From assembly GCA_947589035.1 (NCBI GenBank), contig CANPYZ010000008.1, forward strand, positions 1 to 64,000: a DNA stretch of 64,000 bases, given 5' to 3'. Source of the stretch: an uncultured Clostridia bacterium (GTDB taxonomy: Bacteria; Bacillota; Clostridia; Oscillospirales; Ruminococcaceae). The position numbers and the translations under genes are program-made. Below are positions 1-7,747 of this stretch, piece by piece; position 1 is the stretch's first letter, and every line of letters begins with the position of its first letter. The notes below the pieces were generated by a model. It ran no database searches. It saw only the letters and a list, made by a program, of their open reading frames with translations, and had not been told where the DNA came from.

Positions 1-83
1 CTTCTCTGTTAGTTTTTGTATCTTCATACCTATATTTTATCATATTTTTGTGAAAAAGTAAATGCTGTTGCCGTGGAAAAAAC

Positions 84-112
84 TTGACAGATATTATTTT
101 TTCGTGTATACT
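84..112 (+). promoter_or_regulatory. sigma-A promoter for the PARG-like gene
   Basis: TTGACA at 84-89 and TATACT at 107-112 are separated by exactly 17 bases. The start codon follows at 134 after an AGGTG ribosome-binding site. Confidence 0.75.
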
Positions 113-133
113 TAAAACAGAGGTGATTATTTT

Positions 134-985
134 ATGGATATTCGAAATGAATTAGTCAACATATTTGAAGATACCCGAAACTGGATTCGTTCTGATGCTG
201 AACTGCGGCAGTCGGCGAATAATTCACGGGAAAATACAATTCTTTATTCTGCTGAAGAATTTCCCGATTTGCCGGAATACAAACCCGTGAATACAACCAT
301 TTCCGTGACGGGGCGTAAATCTTTTGAAGCTGCTTGCGCATTAAGAGAACAATTTCCGGAAGCAAAAATTGCCGTGCATAATTTCGCATCAGCAACTAAC
401 CCTGGCGGAGGTGTCACGAACGGTTCACGAGCGCAGGAAGAATCTTTATGCCGTTGTTCAACGCTGTATACTTGTTTAACAAGGGAAGATTTATGGAAAG
501 ATTTCTACCAGTTTCACCGAGAACGGCAAGACGTGCGCTACACGGATTCTTGCATTTATTCCCCGAACGTGTTAATTATTAAAAGCGATACAGATTTCCC
601 TGAACGACTTCCGAAAGAAAATTTCTGTCAGGTGGATATACTCACATGTGCCGCTCCGAATTTAAGAACGAAGCCTTACAACATAATGAACCCCGGGAAA
701 GGCAATGCGCTAAACCTTACAGAACAAGAACTGAAAGACATTCACCGTTCACGGGCAAGGCATTTATTGACCATTGCCGCCGCCCATGAAGAAAATATTC
801 TTGTTCTGGGGGCGTTCGGCTGCGGAGCATTCCGCAACAATCCCTATGTTGTTGCGCAGGCTTATCAGGAAATATTGGAAGAAAATGCCTTCCGGAATCG
901 TTTCCAGCATATTGAATTTGCGGTTTATCATACGCCGAGAGAAACGGAAAATTTCACTGCTTTCCAGAAAGTGTTCAGCAAATGA
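134..985 (+). CDS. TIGR02452-type microbial PARG-like macrodomain protein
   Basis: A 283-residue protein of the bacterial poly(ADP-ribose) glycohydrolase-like family (DUF2263/TIGR02452). The family signature is visible near residues 92-115: an Asn-Pro-Gly-Gly-Gly loop followed by a Gln-Glu-Glu catalytic motif (NPGGG, then RAQEESLCR). Family members remove ADP-ribose from proteins or nucleic acids in the cytoplasm; the substrate here cannot be told. The length is normal for the family. Its stop codon overlaps the start of the downstream LysR gene by four bases (ATGA), so the two are probably translationally coupled and share the promoter at 84-112. No ADP-ribosyltransferase partner is visible in the window. 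Confidence 0.85.
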   Translation: MDIRNELVNIFEDTRNWIRSDAELRQSANNSRENTILYSAEEFPDLPEYKPVNTTISVTGRKSFEAACALREQFPEAKIAVHNFASATNPGGGVTNGSRAQEESLCRCSTLYTCLTREDLWKDFYQFHRERQDVRYTDSCIYSPNVLIIKSDTDFPERLPKENFCQVDILTCAAPNLRTKPYNIMNPGKGNALNLTEQELKDIHRSRARHLLTIAAAHEENILVLGAFGCGAFRNNPYVVAQAYQEILEENAFRNRFQHIEFAVYHTPRETENFTAFQKVFSK

Positions 986-1893
986 CTTTACAGCAACTGA
1001 AATATATTATTGAAATCGCTGAAACAGGGTCAATTACGCAGGCAGCAGAGCGGCTTTTCATTGCTCAGCCGAGTTTGTCGAAATCCGTTGCCGAACTGGA
1101 AAAAGAAATGGGCATTGTGATTTTCAACCGCAGCAACAGAGGCGTTTATCTTTCGGAAGAAGGAACGAAATTTTTATCCTACGCAAGGCAGATTGTTGAA
1201 CAAACTGCCTTGCTTGAACATCATTATAAATCTTCCCCGTTGCCGAGAAGATTATTTTCTGTTTCTGCACAGCATTATGCATTTGTGGTTAATGCTTTTG
1301 TGGAGCTTGTCCGTGAATACGAACAAAGTCAATATGAATTTGCCTTGCGTGAACTGAAAACAGCTGAAATTATTGAAGATGTCCGCACACATAGAAGTGA
1401 CATAGGCATTTTATTCCTGTGTCACTTCAATCATGAAGTAATTTTGCATATTCTGCATGAAGAAGGCATTCAGTTTCACAAATTATTCACGGCAAAACCG
1501 CATATTTTCGTGAGCAGAGAAAACCCGCTTGCCGGAAAAGAAAAAGTTACTCTACAGGAATTAAAAGCCTTTCCCCGTTTAACATATGACCAAGGCGTGA
1601 AAAATTCTTTTTATTTTGCGGAAGAATTACATATTACTGCCGAATCTCCGAAAAATATTATTGTTTCCGACAGGGCAACGCTGTTTAATCTGTTAATCGG
1701 GCTGAATGGATATACCATTTCTTCCGGCATTCTCAGCGAAGATTTAAACGGAAAAAATATTGTTTCCATTCCGTTAGAAACAGAAGAAATTATGGAAATT
1801 GGCTATATTATTCCAACAGAACGCCCCATGAATCAAATCACAAGTGAATATTTACTTCACCTGAAAAAATATATTTCAGCGTATTCTTCCTGA
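982..1893 (+). CDS. LysR-family transcriptional regulator
   Basis: A 303-residue LysR regulator. The N-terminal winged helix-turn-helix covers about residues 1-60 (SITQAAERLFIAQPSLSKSV), followed by the usual periplasmic-binding-like effector domain. It overlaps the PARG-like gene by four bases and lies directly upstream of metE, whose promoter region carries two inverted repeats (1901-1925 and 1969-1985). Context therefore suggests, as inference, that it controls metE in response to a methionine-pathway metabolite, as MetR does in other bacteria. There is no strong Shine-Dalgarno of its own, which fits coupling to the upstream gene. The effector is unknown. Confidence 0.9.
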   Translation: MTLQQLKYIIEIAETGSITQAAERLFIAQPSLSKSVAELEKEMGIVIFNRSNRGVYLSEEGTKFLSYARQIVEQTALLEHHYKSSPLPRRLFSVSAQHYAFVVNAFVELVREYEQSQYEFALRELKTAEIIEDVRTHRSDIGILFLCHFNHEVILHILHEEGIQFHKLFTAKPHIFVSRENPLAGKEKVTLQELKAFPRLTYDQGVKNSFYFAEELHITAESPKNIIVSDRATLFNLLIGLNGYTISSGILSEDLNGKNIVSIPLETEEIMEIGYIIPTERPMNQITSEYLLHLKKYISAYSS

Positions 1894-1900
1894 TATAGCT

Positions 1901-1925
1901 TTTCACTATGGCATAGCATGAAAAT
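1901..1925. promoter_or_regulatory. candidate LysR box upstream of metE
   Basis: CTATG-G-CATAG at 1906-1916 is a perfect inverted repeat of 5-1-5. It is flanked by TTTCA on the left and TGAAA on the right, displaced by two bases, giving a larger imperfect dyad. It is centred about 57 bases before the expected metE transcription start, where LysR proteins usually bind. Confidence 0.5.
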
Positions 1926-1955
1926 TTCATATTAACACATTTCCGGAAAATGTGC

Positions 1956-1985
1956 TATAATTAAATATGTTCAGTTGAACTGAAC
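1956..1985 (+). promoter_or_regulatory. metE promoter -10 and start-site palindrome
   Basis: TATAAT lies at 1956-1961 with no good -35 box, which suggests activator dependence. At 1969-1985, where transcription should start, there is a perfect 8-1-8 inverted repeat, GTTCAGTT-G-AACTGAAC. It could be an operator or a 5'-terminal hairpin of the short leader. No T-box or SAM riboswitch fits in the roughly 40-base leader. Confidence 0.6.
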
Positions 1986-2010
1986 GAAAAATTACCGGAG
2001 GTAAATGAAT

Positions 2011-4284
2011 ATGAATATATCTGTAATTGGCTATCCAAGAATTGGAAATTTACGGGAGCTGAAATTCGCCTGTGAAAAATATTTCCGTCAGGAAATTTCC
2101 CAGGAAGAATTGGAACAAACTGCGAAAACCATTCGCCTGAATAATTTGCTTTTGCAAAAAAATTCCGGAATTGATTTCATTCCGTCGAATGATTTTTCCT
2201 ATTATGACGGAATACTGGACACAGCATTTCTGCTGAATGCCGTGCCGGAACGGTACACTTCACTCGGGTTATCGGAATTAGATACTTATTTTTCCGCCGC
2301 AAGAGGTTATCAAGGCGAAAAAGGCGACGTGAAAGCCCTTGCCATGAAAAAATGGTACAACACGAATTATCATTACATGGTGCCGGAAATCAGCGACAAC
2401 ACCGAAATCCGTTTAACTGGAACGAAACCGTTTTCCCTGTATCAGGAAGCGAAAAATTCCGGCATTCAGACAAAACCCGTGATTATTGGGGCGTATACGT
2501 TTCTGAAATTAGCAAAATACACCGGAAAAAAATCTGCTGTTGATTTTCTGGACGATACCGCAAAGGCTTACGCCGAATTACTCCAGAAATTCAGCACATC
2601 AGGCGCAGAATGGGTTCAATTTGATGAACCGTCTTTAGTCATGGACATGACGAAAGAAGAAATTTCCCTGTTTGTTTCGCTTTACGAGAAAATTCTTTCC
2701 CATAAGGGAAATTTGAACGTTTTATTACAAACATATTTCGGTGATGTTCGTGACTGCTATCAGGAACTTTGTGCTTTACCTGTGGACGGTATCGGGCTTG
2801 ACTTCCTCGAAGGGAAACAAACTTTGTCGCTGATTCAGAAAAACGGTTTCCCTGAAGGGAAATTTCTGTTCGCTGGTTTAGTCAACGGAAAAAATATCTG
2901 GCGTAATCATTACGCTGAAACGGTAGCTGAATTATCAGAATTAGCTGCTTACACGAATCATCTTGTATTAAGCACTTCCTGTTCTTTACTGCATGTTCCC
3001 TGCACGGTGAAAAATGAATCTCACCTTGACGAAAACGTGAAAAAACATTTCGCTTACGCAGAAGAAAAATTAACCGAACTTTCTGAACTGAAACAGATTT
3101 TACAGGCAGAACACCCCACTGAAACAGAACTGTTTCTGAAAAACGTTGCTTTACATCAAGAACCGAAAGAAAATCGAAATGATGCAGTCAGAACGTTAAT
3201 TTCCCATTTAACAGAAAAAGACTTCCAACGTCAGCCGGAATTTTCCGAACGGGAAACCATTCAGAAAAAGCGTTTCCATTTGCCAATTTTCCCGACAACG
3301 ACAATTGGGTCATTTCCACAGACAGCGGAAGTGAAATCTGCAAGAAAGGCTTTCCGCAATGGTGAACTTTCCGAACAGGATTATGAAAATTTCATTAAAG
3401 AAAAAATTGCTGAATGCATTGCTTTACAGGAAGAAATTGGTTTAGATGTTCTTGTGCATGGTGAATTTGAACGGAACGACATGGTAGAATATTTCGGAGA
3501 ATGCCTTGATGGGTATATTTTCACGGAAAAAGCCTGGGTGCAGTCTTACGGAACACGTTGCGTTAAACCGCCGGTGATTTGGGGAGACATTTCCCGTGCA
3601 AAGCCTATGACGGTGAAATGGTCGGTTTACGCCCAGAGTTTAACCGAAAAGCCCGTGAAAGGCATGTTGACAGGTCCTGTTACTATTCTGAACTGGTCAT
3701 TCCCTCGTGAAGATATTTCTTTAAAAGAAAGCGCATTTCAAATTGCGCTGGCAATTCGTGAAGAAGTGCTTGCACTGGAAGAAAACGGAATTAAAATAAT
3801 TCAGATTGATGAAGCTGCTTTAAGAGAAAAACTTCCCCTCCGGAAAGCTGACTGGAAAGAAGATTACCTGAATTGGGCAATTCCGGCATTTCGTTACGTG
3901 CATAGCGGCGTAAAGCCGGAAACGCAGATTCACACGCACATGTGCTACAGCGAATTTGCCGATATTATTCAGGAAATTGATGACATGGACGCTGATGTGA
4001 TTACCTTTGAGGCTTCCCGTTCTGATTTGTCAATTCTTGACGTACTGAAAGAAAATCATTTCCGCACAGAAACAGGTCCTGGAGTATATGACATTCATTC
4101 CCCACGAATCCCCTCAACGGAAGAAATTCAAGCTGTCATTGACAAAATGATTACCCGTGTTCCCATAGAAAAACTATGGATTAACCCTGACTGCGGTCTG
4201 AAAACAAGAAATTTTCAGGAAACAATCCCAAGCCTGAAAAATTTAGTTTCCGCCGCTGAACAAGCAAGAAAAAATTTTTCCTGA
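2011..4284 (+). CDS. metE: Cobalamin-independent methionine synthase MetE
   Basis: 5-methyltetrahydropteroyltriglutamate-homocysteine S-methyltransferase, the last step of methionine synthesis, cytoplasmic. About 757 residues, the full family length, with the N-terminal folate-binding barrel and the C-terminal zinc/homocysteine barrel. The zinc ligands are recognisable in IHTHMCYSEF (His and Cys) and in NPDCGLKTR (Cys) near the C-terminus; the substrate loop FPTTTIGSFPQT is present. ATG codons occur at 2005 and 2011; the second is preferred because GGAGGT at 1997-2002 is then eight bases away rather than two. The preceding LysR gene is the likely regulator. A strong terminator follows. Confidence 0.96.
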   Translation: MNISVIGYPRIGNLRELKFACEKYFRQEISQEELEQTAKTIRLNNLLLQKNSGIDFIPSNDFSYYDGILDTAFLLNAVPERYTSLGLSELDTYFSAARGYQGEKGDVKALAMKKWYNTNYHYMVPEISDNTEIRLTGTKPFSLYQEAKNSGIQTKPVIIGAYTFLKLAKYTGKKSAVDFLDDTAKAYAELLQKFSTSGAEWVQFDEPSLVMDMTKEEISLFVSLYEKILSHKGNLNVLLQTYFGDVRDCYQELCALPVDGIGLDFLEGKQTLSLIQKNGFPEGKFLFAGLVNGKNIWRNHYAETVAELSELAAYTNHLVLSTSCSLLHVPCTVKNESHLDENVKKHFAYAEEKLTELSELKQILQAEHPTETELFLKNVALHQEPKENRNDAVRTLISHLTEKDFQRQPEFSERETIQKKRFHLPIFPTTTIGSFPQTAEVKSARKAFRNGELSEQDYENFIKEKIAECIALQEEIGLDVLVHGEFERNDMVEYFGECLDGYIFTEKAWVQSYGTRCVKPPVIWGDISRAKPMTVKWSVYAQSLTEKPVKGMLTGPVTILNWSFPREDISLKESAFQIALAIREEVLALEENGIKIIQIDEAALREKLPLRKADWKEDYLNWAIPAFRYVHSGVKPETQIHTHMCYSEFADIIQEIDDMDADVITFEASRSDLSILDVLKENHFRTETGPGVYDIHSPRIPSTEEIQAVIDKMITRVPIEKLWINPDCGLKTRNFQETIPSLKNLVSAAEQARKNFS

Positions 4285-4292
4285 ATTAACGC

Positions 4293-4335
4293 AAATTTCC
4301 CTTGTTAATCTCAGCAAGGGAAATTTTTATTTTTC
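4293..4335 (+). terminator. metE terminator
   Basis: The arms AAATTTCCCTTG (4293-4304) and CAAGGGAAATTT (4315-4326) are perfectly complementary over 12 bp and are followed by a T-rich run. Confidence 0.85.
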
Positions 4336-4342
4336 TCAGGTC

Positions 4343-4371
4343 TTGACATATGGAAAAAAGAATGCTATAAT
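4343..4371 (+). promoter_or_regulatory. sigma-A promoter for the DegV-family gene
   Basis: TTGACA at 4343-4348 and TATAAT at 4366-4371, with a 17-base spacer: a consensus promoter. Confidence 0.85.
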
Positions 4372-4410
4372 AAAAGTAATAGTGAGAGACGTTCCCACAT
4401 ACTGATGAAA

Positions 4411-4450
4411 AGGAGGTTTTGTTTATTTTTAAAAATAAACAGAATGAACT
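4411..4450 (+). promoter_or_regulatory. displaced Shine-Dalgarno followed by a 20-bp palindrome
   Basis: AGGAGG sits at 4411-4416, more than 30 bases before the ATG at 4451, with a perfect 20-bp palindrome (GTTTATTTTT-AAAAATAAAC) at 4421-4440 between them. Folding the palindrome would bring the Shine-Dalgarno to about 14 bases from the ATG. Alternatively the Shine-Dalgarno serves a short leader frame that ends in a TAATG overlap at 4464-4468. Confidence 0.5.
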
Positions 4451-5314
4451 ATGGAAGAAAAAATAATGATTACTTGCGACAGTGCATTGGATTTAAGTCC
4501 GGATTTAGTGAAAGAATATAATATTCGGGTACTTCCGATGATTGTCCGTATGGGCAGTTCGGAATACCTTGATATTGAAGAAGCCACGCCGGACGACATT
4601 CTCGCCTATCATGATAAAACTGATGACCTCGCTGTCACCATGCCCCCCACAGTGGAACAAACTGCAAGATTTTTCACTCGTCTTGTGCATATGGGTTACA
4701 CAGTTATTCATTTCAGCTTGAGTTCCACATTGTCAAAGGCTTATGAAAATGCCGTTACTGCGGCGGGAACTTTCCCGAAAAAAGTCACTGTCATTGACTC
4801 GAAAACCGCTTCCGTTGCCGGAGGTCTCGTGTTAATTGCTGCCGCTGAAATGCTCCGTGCAGGGAAATCTTCTTTAGAAATTATTCAGGAATCGAAAAGC
4901 ATTATTTCCCGTTTAAGGGGTCCGTTCTTGTTAGATGACATGGAATTTCTTTACAAAGGCGGCAGGGCTTCCACGGTGTCAACAGTTTTAGCGGGGCTGT
5001 TTAATATTAAACCCAGTCTTTACATTGACCCCACTGACGGAATTATGAAAGCCGGAAAAAGATTTCGTGGAAAATTCCAGAACTGCACGCCGAAATTCAT
5101 TCAGGAATACGTCACAGAAGCCGCCGACAGCATGGATAAAAATCATTTCATGATTGGGCATACTGGTCTGGAACATGGTTTTCTTCAGGACTGCAAAACC
5201 GAAATAGAACGCATTTCCGGCTGTAAAAATATTCACATTGTCCGTGCAGGCTGTACAATTACTTCCCATTTAGGGAAAAATGTTCTTGTGCTTTGCTGGT
5301 ACACGAAGAAATAA
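4451..5314 (+). CDS. DegV family protein (fatty-acid binding)
   Basis: A 287-residue DegV/FakB-type protein. In Firmicutes such proteins bind a single fatty acid and can present it to the FakA kinase; no fakA is seen here. Typical features are the N-terminal ITCDSALDLS, the IRVLPMIV strand, the conserved TMPPTVEQ segment and the SSTLSKAYENA loop. Two starts are possible: ATG 4451, or ATG 4466, which gives a family-like beginning (MITCDSALDL), has a weak GGAAGA upstream and overlaps the TAA of a short leader frame. An in-frame stop at 4445 rules out earlier starts. Monocistronic, with its own promoter and terminator. Confidence 0.9.
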   Translation: MEEKIMITCDSALDLSPDLVKEYNIRVLPMIVRMGSSEYLDIEEATPDDILAYHDKTDDLAVTMPPTVEQTARFFTRLVHMGYTVIHFSLSSTLSKAYENAVTAAGTFPKKVTVIDSKTASVAGGLVLIAAAEMLRAGKSSLEIIQESKSIISRLRGPFLLDDMEFLYKGGRASTVSTVLAGLFNIKPSLYIDPTDGIMKAGKRFRGKFQNCTPKFIQEYVTEAADSMDKNHFMIGHTGLEHGFLQDCKTEIERISGCKNIHIVRAGCTITSHLGKNVLVLCWYTKK

Positions 5315-5354
5315 ATTTTTCCCTCTGGTTCACACCGGAGGGAATTTTTAATTT
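5314..5354 (+). terminator. terminator after the DegV-family gene
   Basis: A stem with CCCTCTGG and CCGGAGGG at its core, extended by AAATTTTT-type flanks, is followed by TTTTTAATTTTT. Confidence 0.8.
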
Positions 5355-5380
5355 TTAGGGAAAAAATTTTCAAAAAGGGC

Positions 5381-5409
5381 TTGACAAATTTTTAGTTGTA
5401 TGTTATAAT
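5381..5409 (+). promoter_or_regulatory. sigma-A promoter for the 98-residue gene
   Basis: TTGACA at 5381-5386 and TATAAT at 5404-5409, spacer 17. It predicts an unusually long leader of about 155 bases. Confidence 0.8.
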
Positions 5410-5501
5410 GAAAGTAGTTTATTTTTCACTATTTTTATTCAAAATACACAAAATCTATGGCAGTATTTGTTCAGCTATGCGTGAAAATGACCATGTTCAA
5501 C

Positions 5502-5562
5502 ACAGACTAATGGTTTTCGACCATTTTTCTGTACCGCAATGAAATTCTTTTCATCAAGGAGG
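5502..5562 (+). other. structured leader with two hairpins before the ribosome-binding site
   Basis: The first hairpin is 5502-5532: ACAGA/TCTGT outside and AATGGT/ACCATT inside, separated by a 2x2 internal loop, with loop TTTCG. The second is ATGAAA/TTTCAT at 5539-5554, immediately before AGGAGG at 5557-5562. No known riboswitch was recognised. Confidence 0.4.
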
Positions 5563-5569
5563 AATTAAG

Positions 5570-5866
5570 ATGAGTAAACACGTCTACGCTAAGGTATTTT
5601 GTACGCAGGAAGAAAACAAGTTGAATTTCTATCTGATGGCAGATGCGCAGGAAATTTACCTGTTTTCGACAACTTACCACTCCTGCCCGATTTATCAGGA
5701 GTACGCCGGAGGAAAGCCGCTGAACTATCTTTTCCGTAAGTCACGGAAATGCCGTCAGCAAAACATCCGTTCACGGGCGATTCGAATGCTGTCCTATGTG
5801 GAAAAAGAATATCATCTGCAATTATTCGAAAAAACAAAACAAAGTCAAAACAAATACAAAGTTTAA
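5570..5866 (+). CDS. small basic protein of unknown function
   Basis: A 98-residue protein I do not recognise. It has no signal peptide or membrane segment. The first half is mixed beta-like sequence with Tyr and Phe; the second half is rich in Lys and Arg (LFRKSRKCRQQNIRSRAIRM), which could contact nucleic acid. AGGAGG lies seven bases before the ATG, and the gene has a consensus promoter, a long leader with hairpins and a strong terminator, so it is a real, independently expressed gene. It ends 57 bases before the convergent PASTA gene, with which it shares a bidirectional terminator. Confidence 0.75.
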   Translation: MSKHVYAKVFCTQEENKLNFYLMADAQEIYLFSTTYHSCPIYQEYAGGKPLNYLFRKSRKCRQQNIRSRAIRMLSYVEKEYHLQLFEKTKQSQNKYKV

Positions 5867-5875
5867 ATTTACTTA

Positions 5876-5913
5876 AAAATTCCTTGCTGATTTCAAATTC
5901 AGCAAGGAATTTT
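5876..5913. terminator. bidirectional terminator
   Basis: Perfect 15-bp stem AAAATTCCTTGCTGA / TCAGCAAGGAATTTT. It lies between convergent genes and has T-runs on both strands. Confidence 0.9.
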
Positions 5914-5922
5914 AATTTATTT

Positions 5923-7578
5923 TTAGTTTCCGATTCCGCCGACTTTTTCGAATGCGCCGTCCATATCTTCTTCAATGACGGTATATGTCCCTGTGGAGAA
6001 ATCGAAATTATATTTACCGAGTTCGGCTTGTAAATTCGTACTATAATTATTCAGTACAACAGTTACTTCCTGAGAGCCGACACCTTCCACGGGAACGGCA
6101 CTTCCGGCGGAAAATCCTGCAACAATGACATCACTGGAGGCAATGACATTTCCGTCTTTATTAATGAAATCTAAAATAAATCTTCCGTTTGCATAAGCCG
6201 GGAAATTCACCTGATACGGCACTGTTCCGCTCGGCTGTTCGCCGGAACTGTACCCTAAAGTGATTACCGTATGGAAAGGAACGGTTGAACCGGCTTCAAT
6301 ACTTTGTTCAACAACAACGTTTTCCGCCTGTAATGCCGGAATGGGAACGGCTTCCACTTCTAAACCGTACATTTCGCAAAGGTCTTCCGCATCAGCTAAT
6401 AACATATTCGTGAAATCCTGCACTTGTGCCGCTTCCGCACCGAGTCCGGAACTAACATATAACGTAATTTCTGAACCCATGGCAATTTCATCACCGGAAG
6501 CCGGAAGAGTACGAATGACATTATTTGTTGTTGTGCCGTTCAGGCTTGCTTCATATTCGAGTTTTGTTTTGAATCCGGATTGCTCCAGTAATTTCTGGGC
6601 ATAATCGAATTGATAATTTCTGACATCGGGAACAGTGGTCATGGCATAACCTAAACTTAAGCTGATTTTCACAGGCTGACCAATTTTCACTTCTGTTCCT
6701 GCCGGAATATTCTGCGCAAAAATCACATCTTTATCATAAGCGGAATAATCTGATTGTTCGACCTGAATATCTAATTTCGTGTAATCTTCGCCGAGGTCGT
6801 AATAATTTCTTCCCACGAGGTCGGGCATGTAATACGCTTCCCGTTCGTCGAATAACCCTAACTGGAAACAATATGCAAACCCTAATGCAACCACTAACAC
6901 AATCATGACGGGAATCGCCACAGAAAAGAAATTTTTCTTTCTTGTGCCGTCCGGATTAAATTCATCATCTTCTTCCTCGTCTTCATCTTCTTCAGTTTCT
7001 GCTGGGGGTGATGAGGGAATTTCATCTTCCATGAAATCGAAAAAAGAATCTTCCGGTTTTTCTTCCGGTTCTGGCTTGCCGTCTATGGTAACAATGCCCT
7101 CATCGGACATTTCCAAATGCGGCATATCTGCATGATTTTCAGGGAAATCCGGCATTTCTTCCGGAGCGTCTTCTAATTCTGTATATTCCGTATATTCTTC
7201 TATTGGTTCTGGTTCTGGCTCAACAGTTTTTGCAATTTCAGGGAAAATTTCTTCTTCCGGTTCTGGTGCTGAAACTTCTGAAACAATTTCTTCTGTTTCT
7301 GGTTGTTCCGGTTCTTCTGGTTCGTCAGGGAAATTTTCTTCCTGTTCCGGAATTTCCGGAAAAACTTCTTCTGTTTCTTCTGATTGTTCGGAAGGCGGTT
7401 CTTGTTCCGGTTCTTCTTCTACGAGAGCCTTAGCGATTCTGGAAAAAAATGCTTTTAAGCCTTTCTGGGGCGGCGGTGCTTGTTCGGGTTCTTCCGGCAT
7501 ATCTGTTTCCCATTCTTCCACAACGGGCTGAACTGGTTTCTGATGTGGTTCGGAATGGATTTGTTTTCTTGTTTTCAT
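5923..7578 (-). CDS. PASTA-repeat membrane protein with an acidic cytoplasmic domain, no kinase
   Basis: 551 residues. Residues 1 to about 212 form a very acidic, Glu/Pro-rich region without a fold I recognise. A single membrane segment follows at about 218-240 (VAIPVMIVLVVALGFAYCF), then three PASTA repeats at about 250-450 (MPDLVGRNYYDLG, VPDVRNYQFDYA and a more divergent third) and a beta-rich tail of about 100 residues. PASTA domains bind muropeptides or beta-lactams and normally sit on a Ser/Thr kinase or a penicillin-binding protein. Here there is no enzyme domain, while the kinase at 56620-59232 has no PASTA. A consensus promoter lies upstream. The Shine-Dalgarno is about 50 bases before the ATG, separated from it by a hairpin. 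Confidence 0.88.
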   Translation of the reverse strand: MKTRKQIHSEPHQKPVQPVVEEWETDMPEEPEQAPPPQKGLKAFFSRIAKALVEEEPEQEPPSEQSEETEEVFPEIPEQEENFPDEPEEPEQPETEEIVSEVSAPEPEEEIFPEIAKTVEPEPEPIEEYTEYTELEDAPEEMPDFPENHADMPHLEMSDEGIVTIDGKPEPEEKPEDSFFDFMEDEIPSSPPAETEEDEDEEEDDEFNPDGTRKKNFFSVAIPVMIVLVVALGFAYCFQLGLFDEREAYYMPDLVGRNYYDLGEDYTKLDIQVEQSDYSAYDKDVIFAQNIPAGTEVKIGQPVKISLSLGYAMTTVPDVRNYQFDYAQKLLEQSGFKTKLEYEASLNGTTTNNVIRTLPASGDEIAMGSEITLYVSSGLGAEAAQVQDFTNMLLADAEDLCEMYGLEVEAVPIPALQAENVVVEQSIEAGSTVPFHTVITLGYSSGEQPSGTVPYQVNFPAYANGRFILDFINKDGNVIASSDVIVAGFSAGSAVPVEGVGSQEVTVVLNNYSTNLQAELGKYNFDFSTGTYTVIEEDMDGAFEKVGGIGN

Positions 7579-7587
7579 TTAAGAATT

Positions 7588-7636
7588 GCGGCAGTCCTCG
7601 ACTTGCCAATCGGGAAAGAATGCCGCTTCCTCCTTT
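7588..7636 (-). promoter_or_regulatory. Shine-Dalgarno plus hairpin before the PASTA-protein start
   Basis: On the minus strand AAAGGAGG (7636-7629) is followed by GCGGCA (7626-7621) and TGCCGC (7593-7588), a perfect 6-bp GC-rich stem with further internal pairing. The ATG at 7578 comes nine bases after the stem, and a TAA in its frame directly precedes it. Only the folded form brings the Shine-Dalgarno near the start codon. Confidence 0.5.
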
Positions 7637-7687
7637 CAAAATAAAATTCATTGATGAGTATCACTCTTTCTGAATCAGACTGTTTTT

Positions 7688-7716
7688 ATTATACACGTTT
7701 TTCAACAAAATGTCAA
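7688..7716 (-). promoter_or_regulatory. sigma-A promoter for the PASTA-protein gene
   Basis: On the minus strand TTGACA (7716-7711) and TATAAT (7693-7688) are 17 bases apart. Confidence 0.8.
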
Positions 7717-7747
7717 GGGAAAAATGAATTTTCTGTGTAAGGCAACA

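Noticed and set aside
1-27. Possible start of a minus-strand gene (ATG at 27, nine open codons to the edge)
   Set aside because: Too short to judge, no clear Shine-Dalgarno and no convincing promoter.
1893-2010. S-box/SAM riboswitch or T-box before metE
   Set aside because: The leader is only about 40 bases after the -10 element, too short for either.
7430-7651. 73-codon minus-strand frame that begins just upstream of the AAAGGAGG near the PASTA gene
   Set aside because: It overlaps the PASTA coding region in another frame and becomes non-protein-like within the overlap; the Shine-Dalgarno is better explained by the hairpin model.
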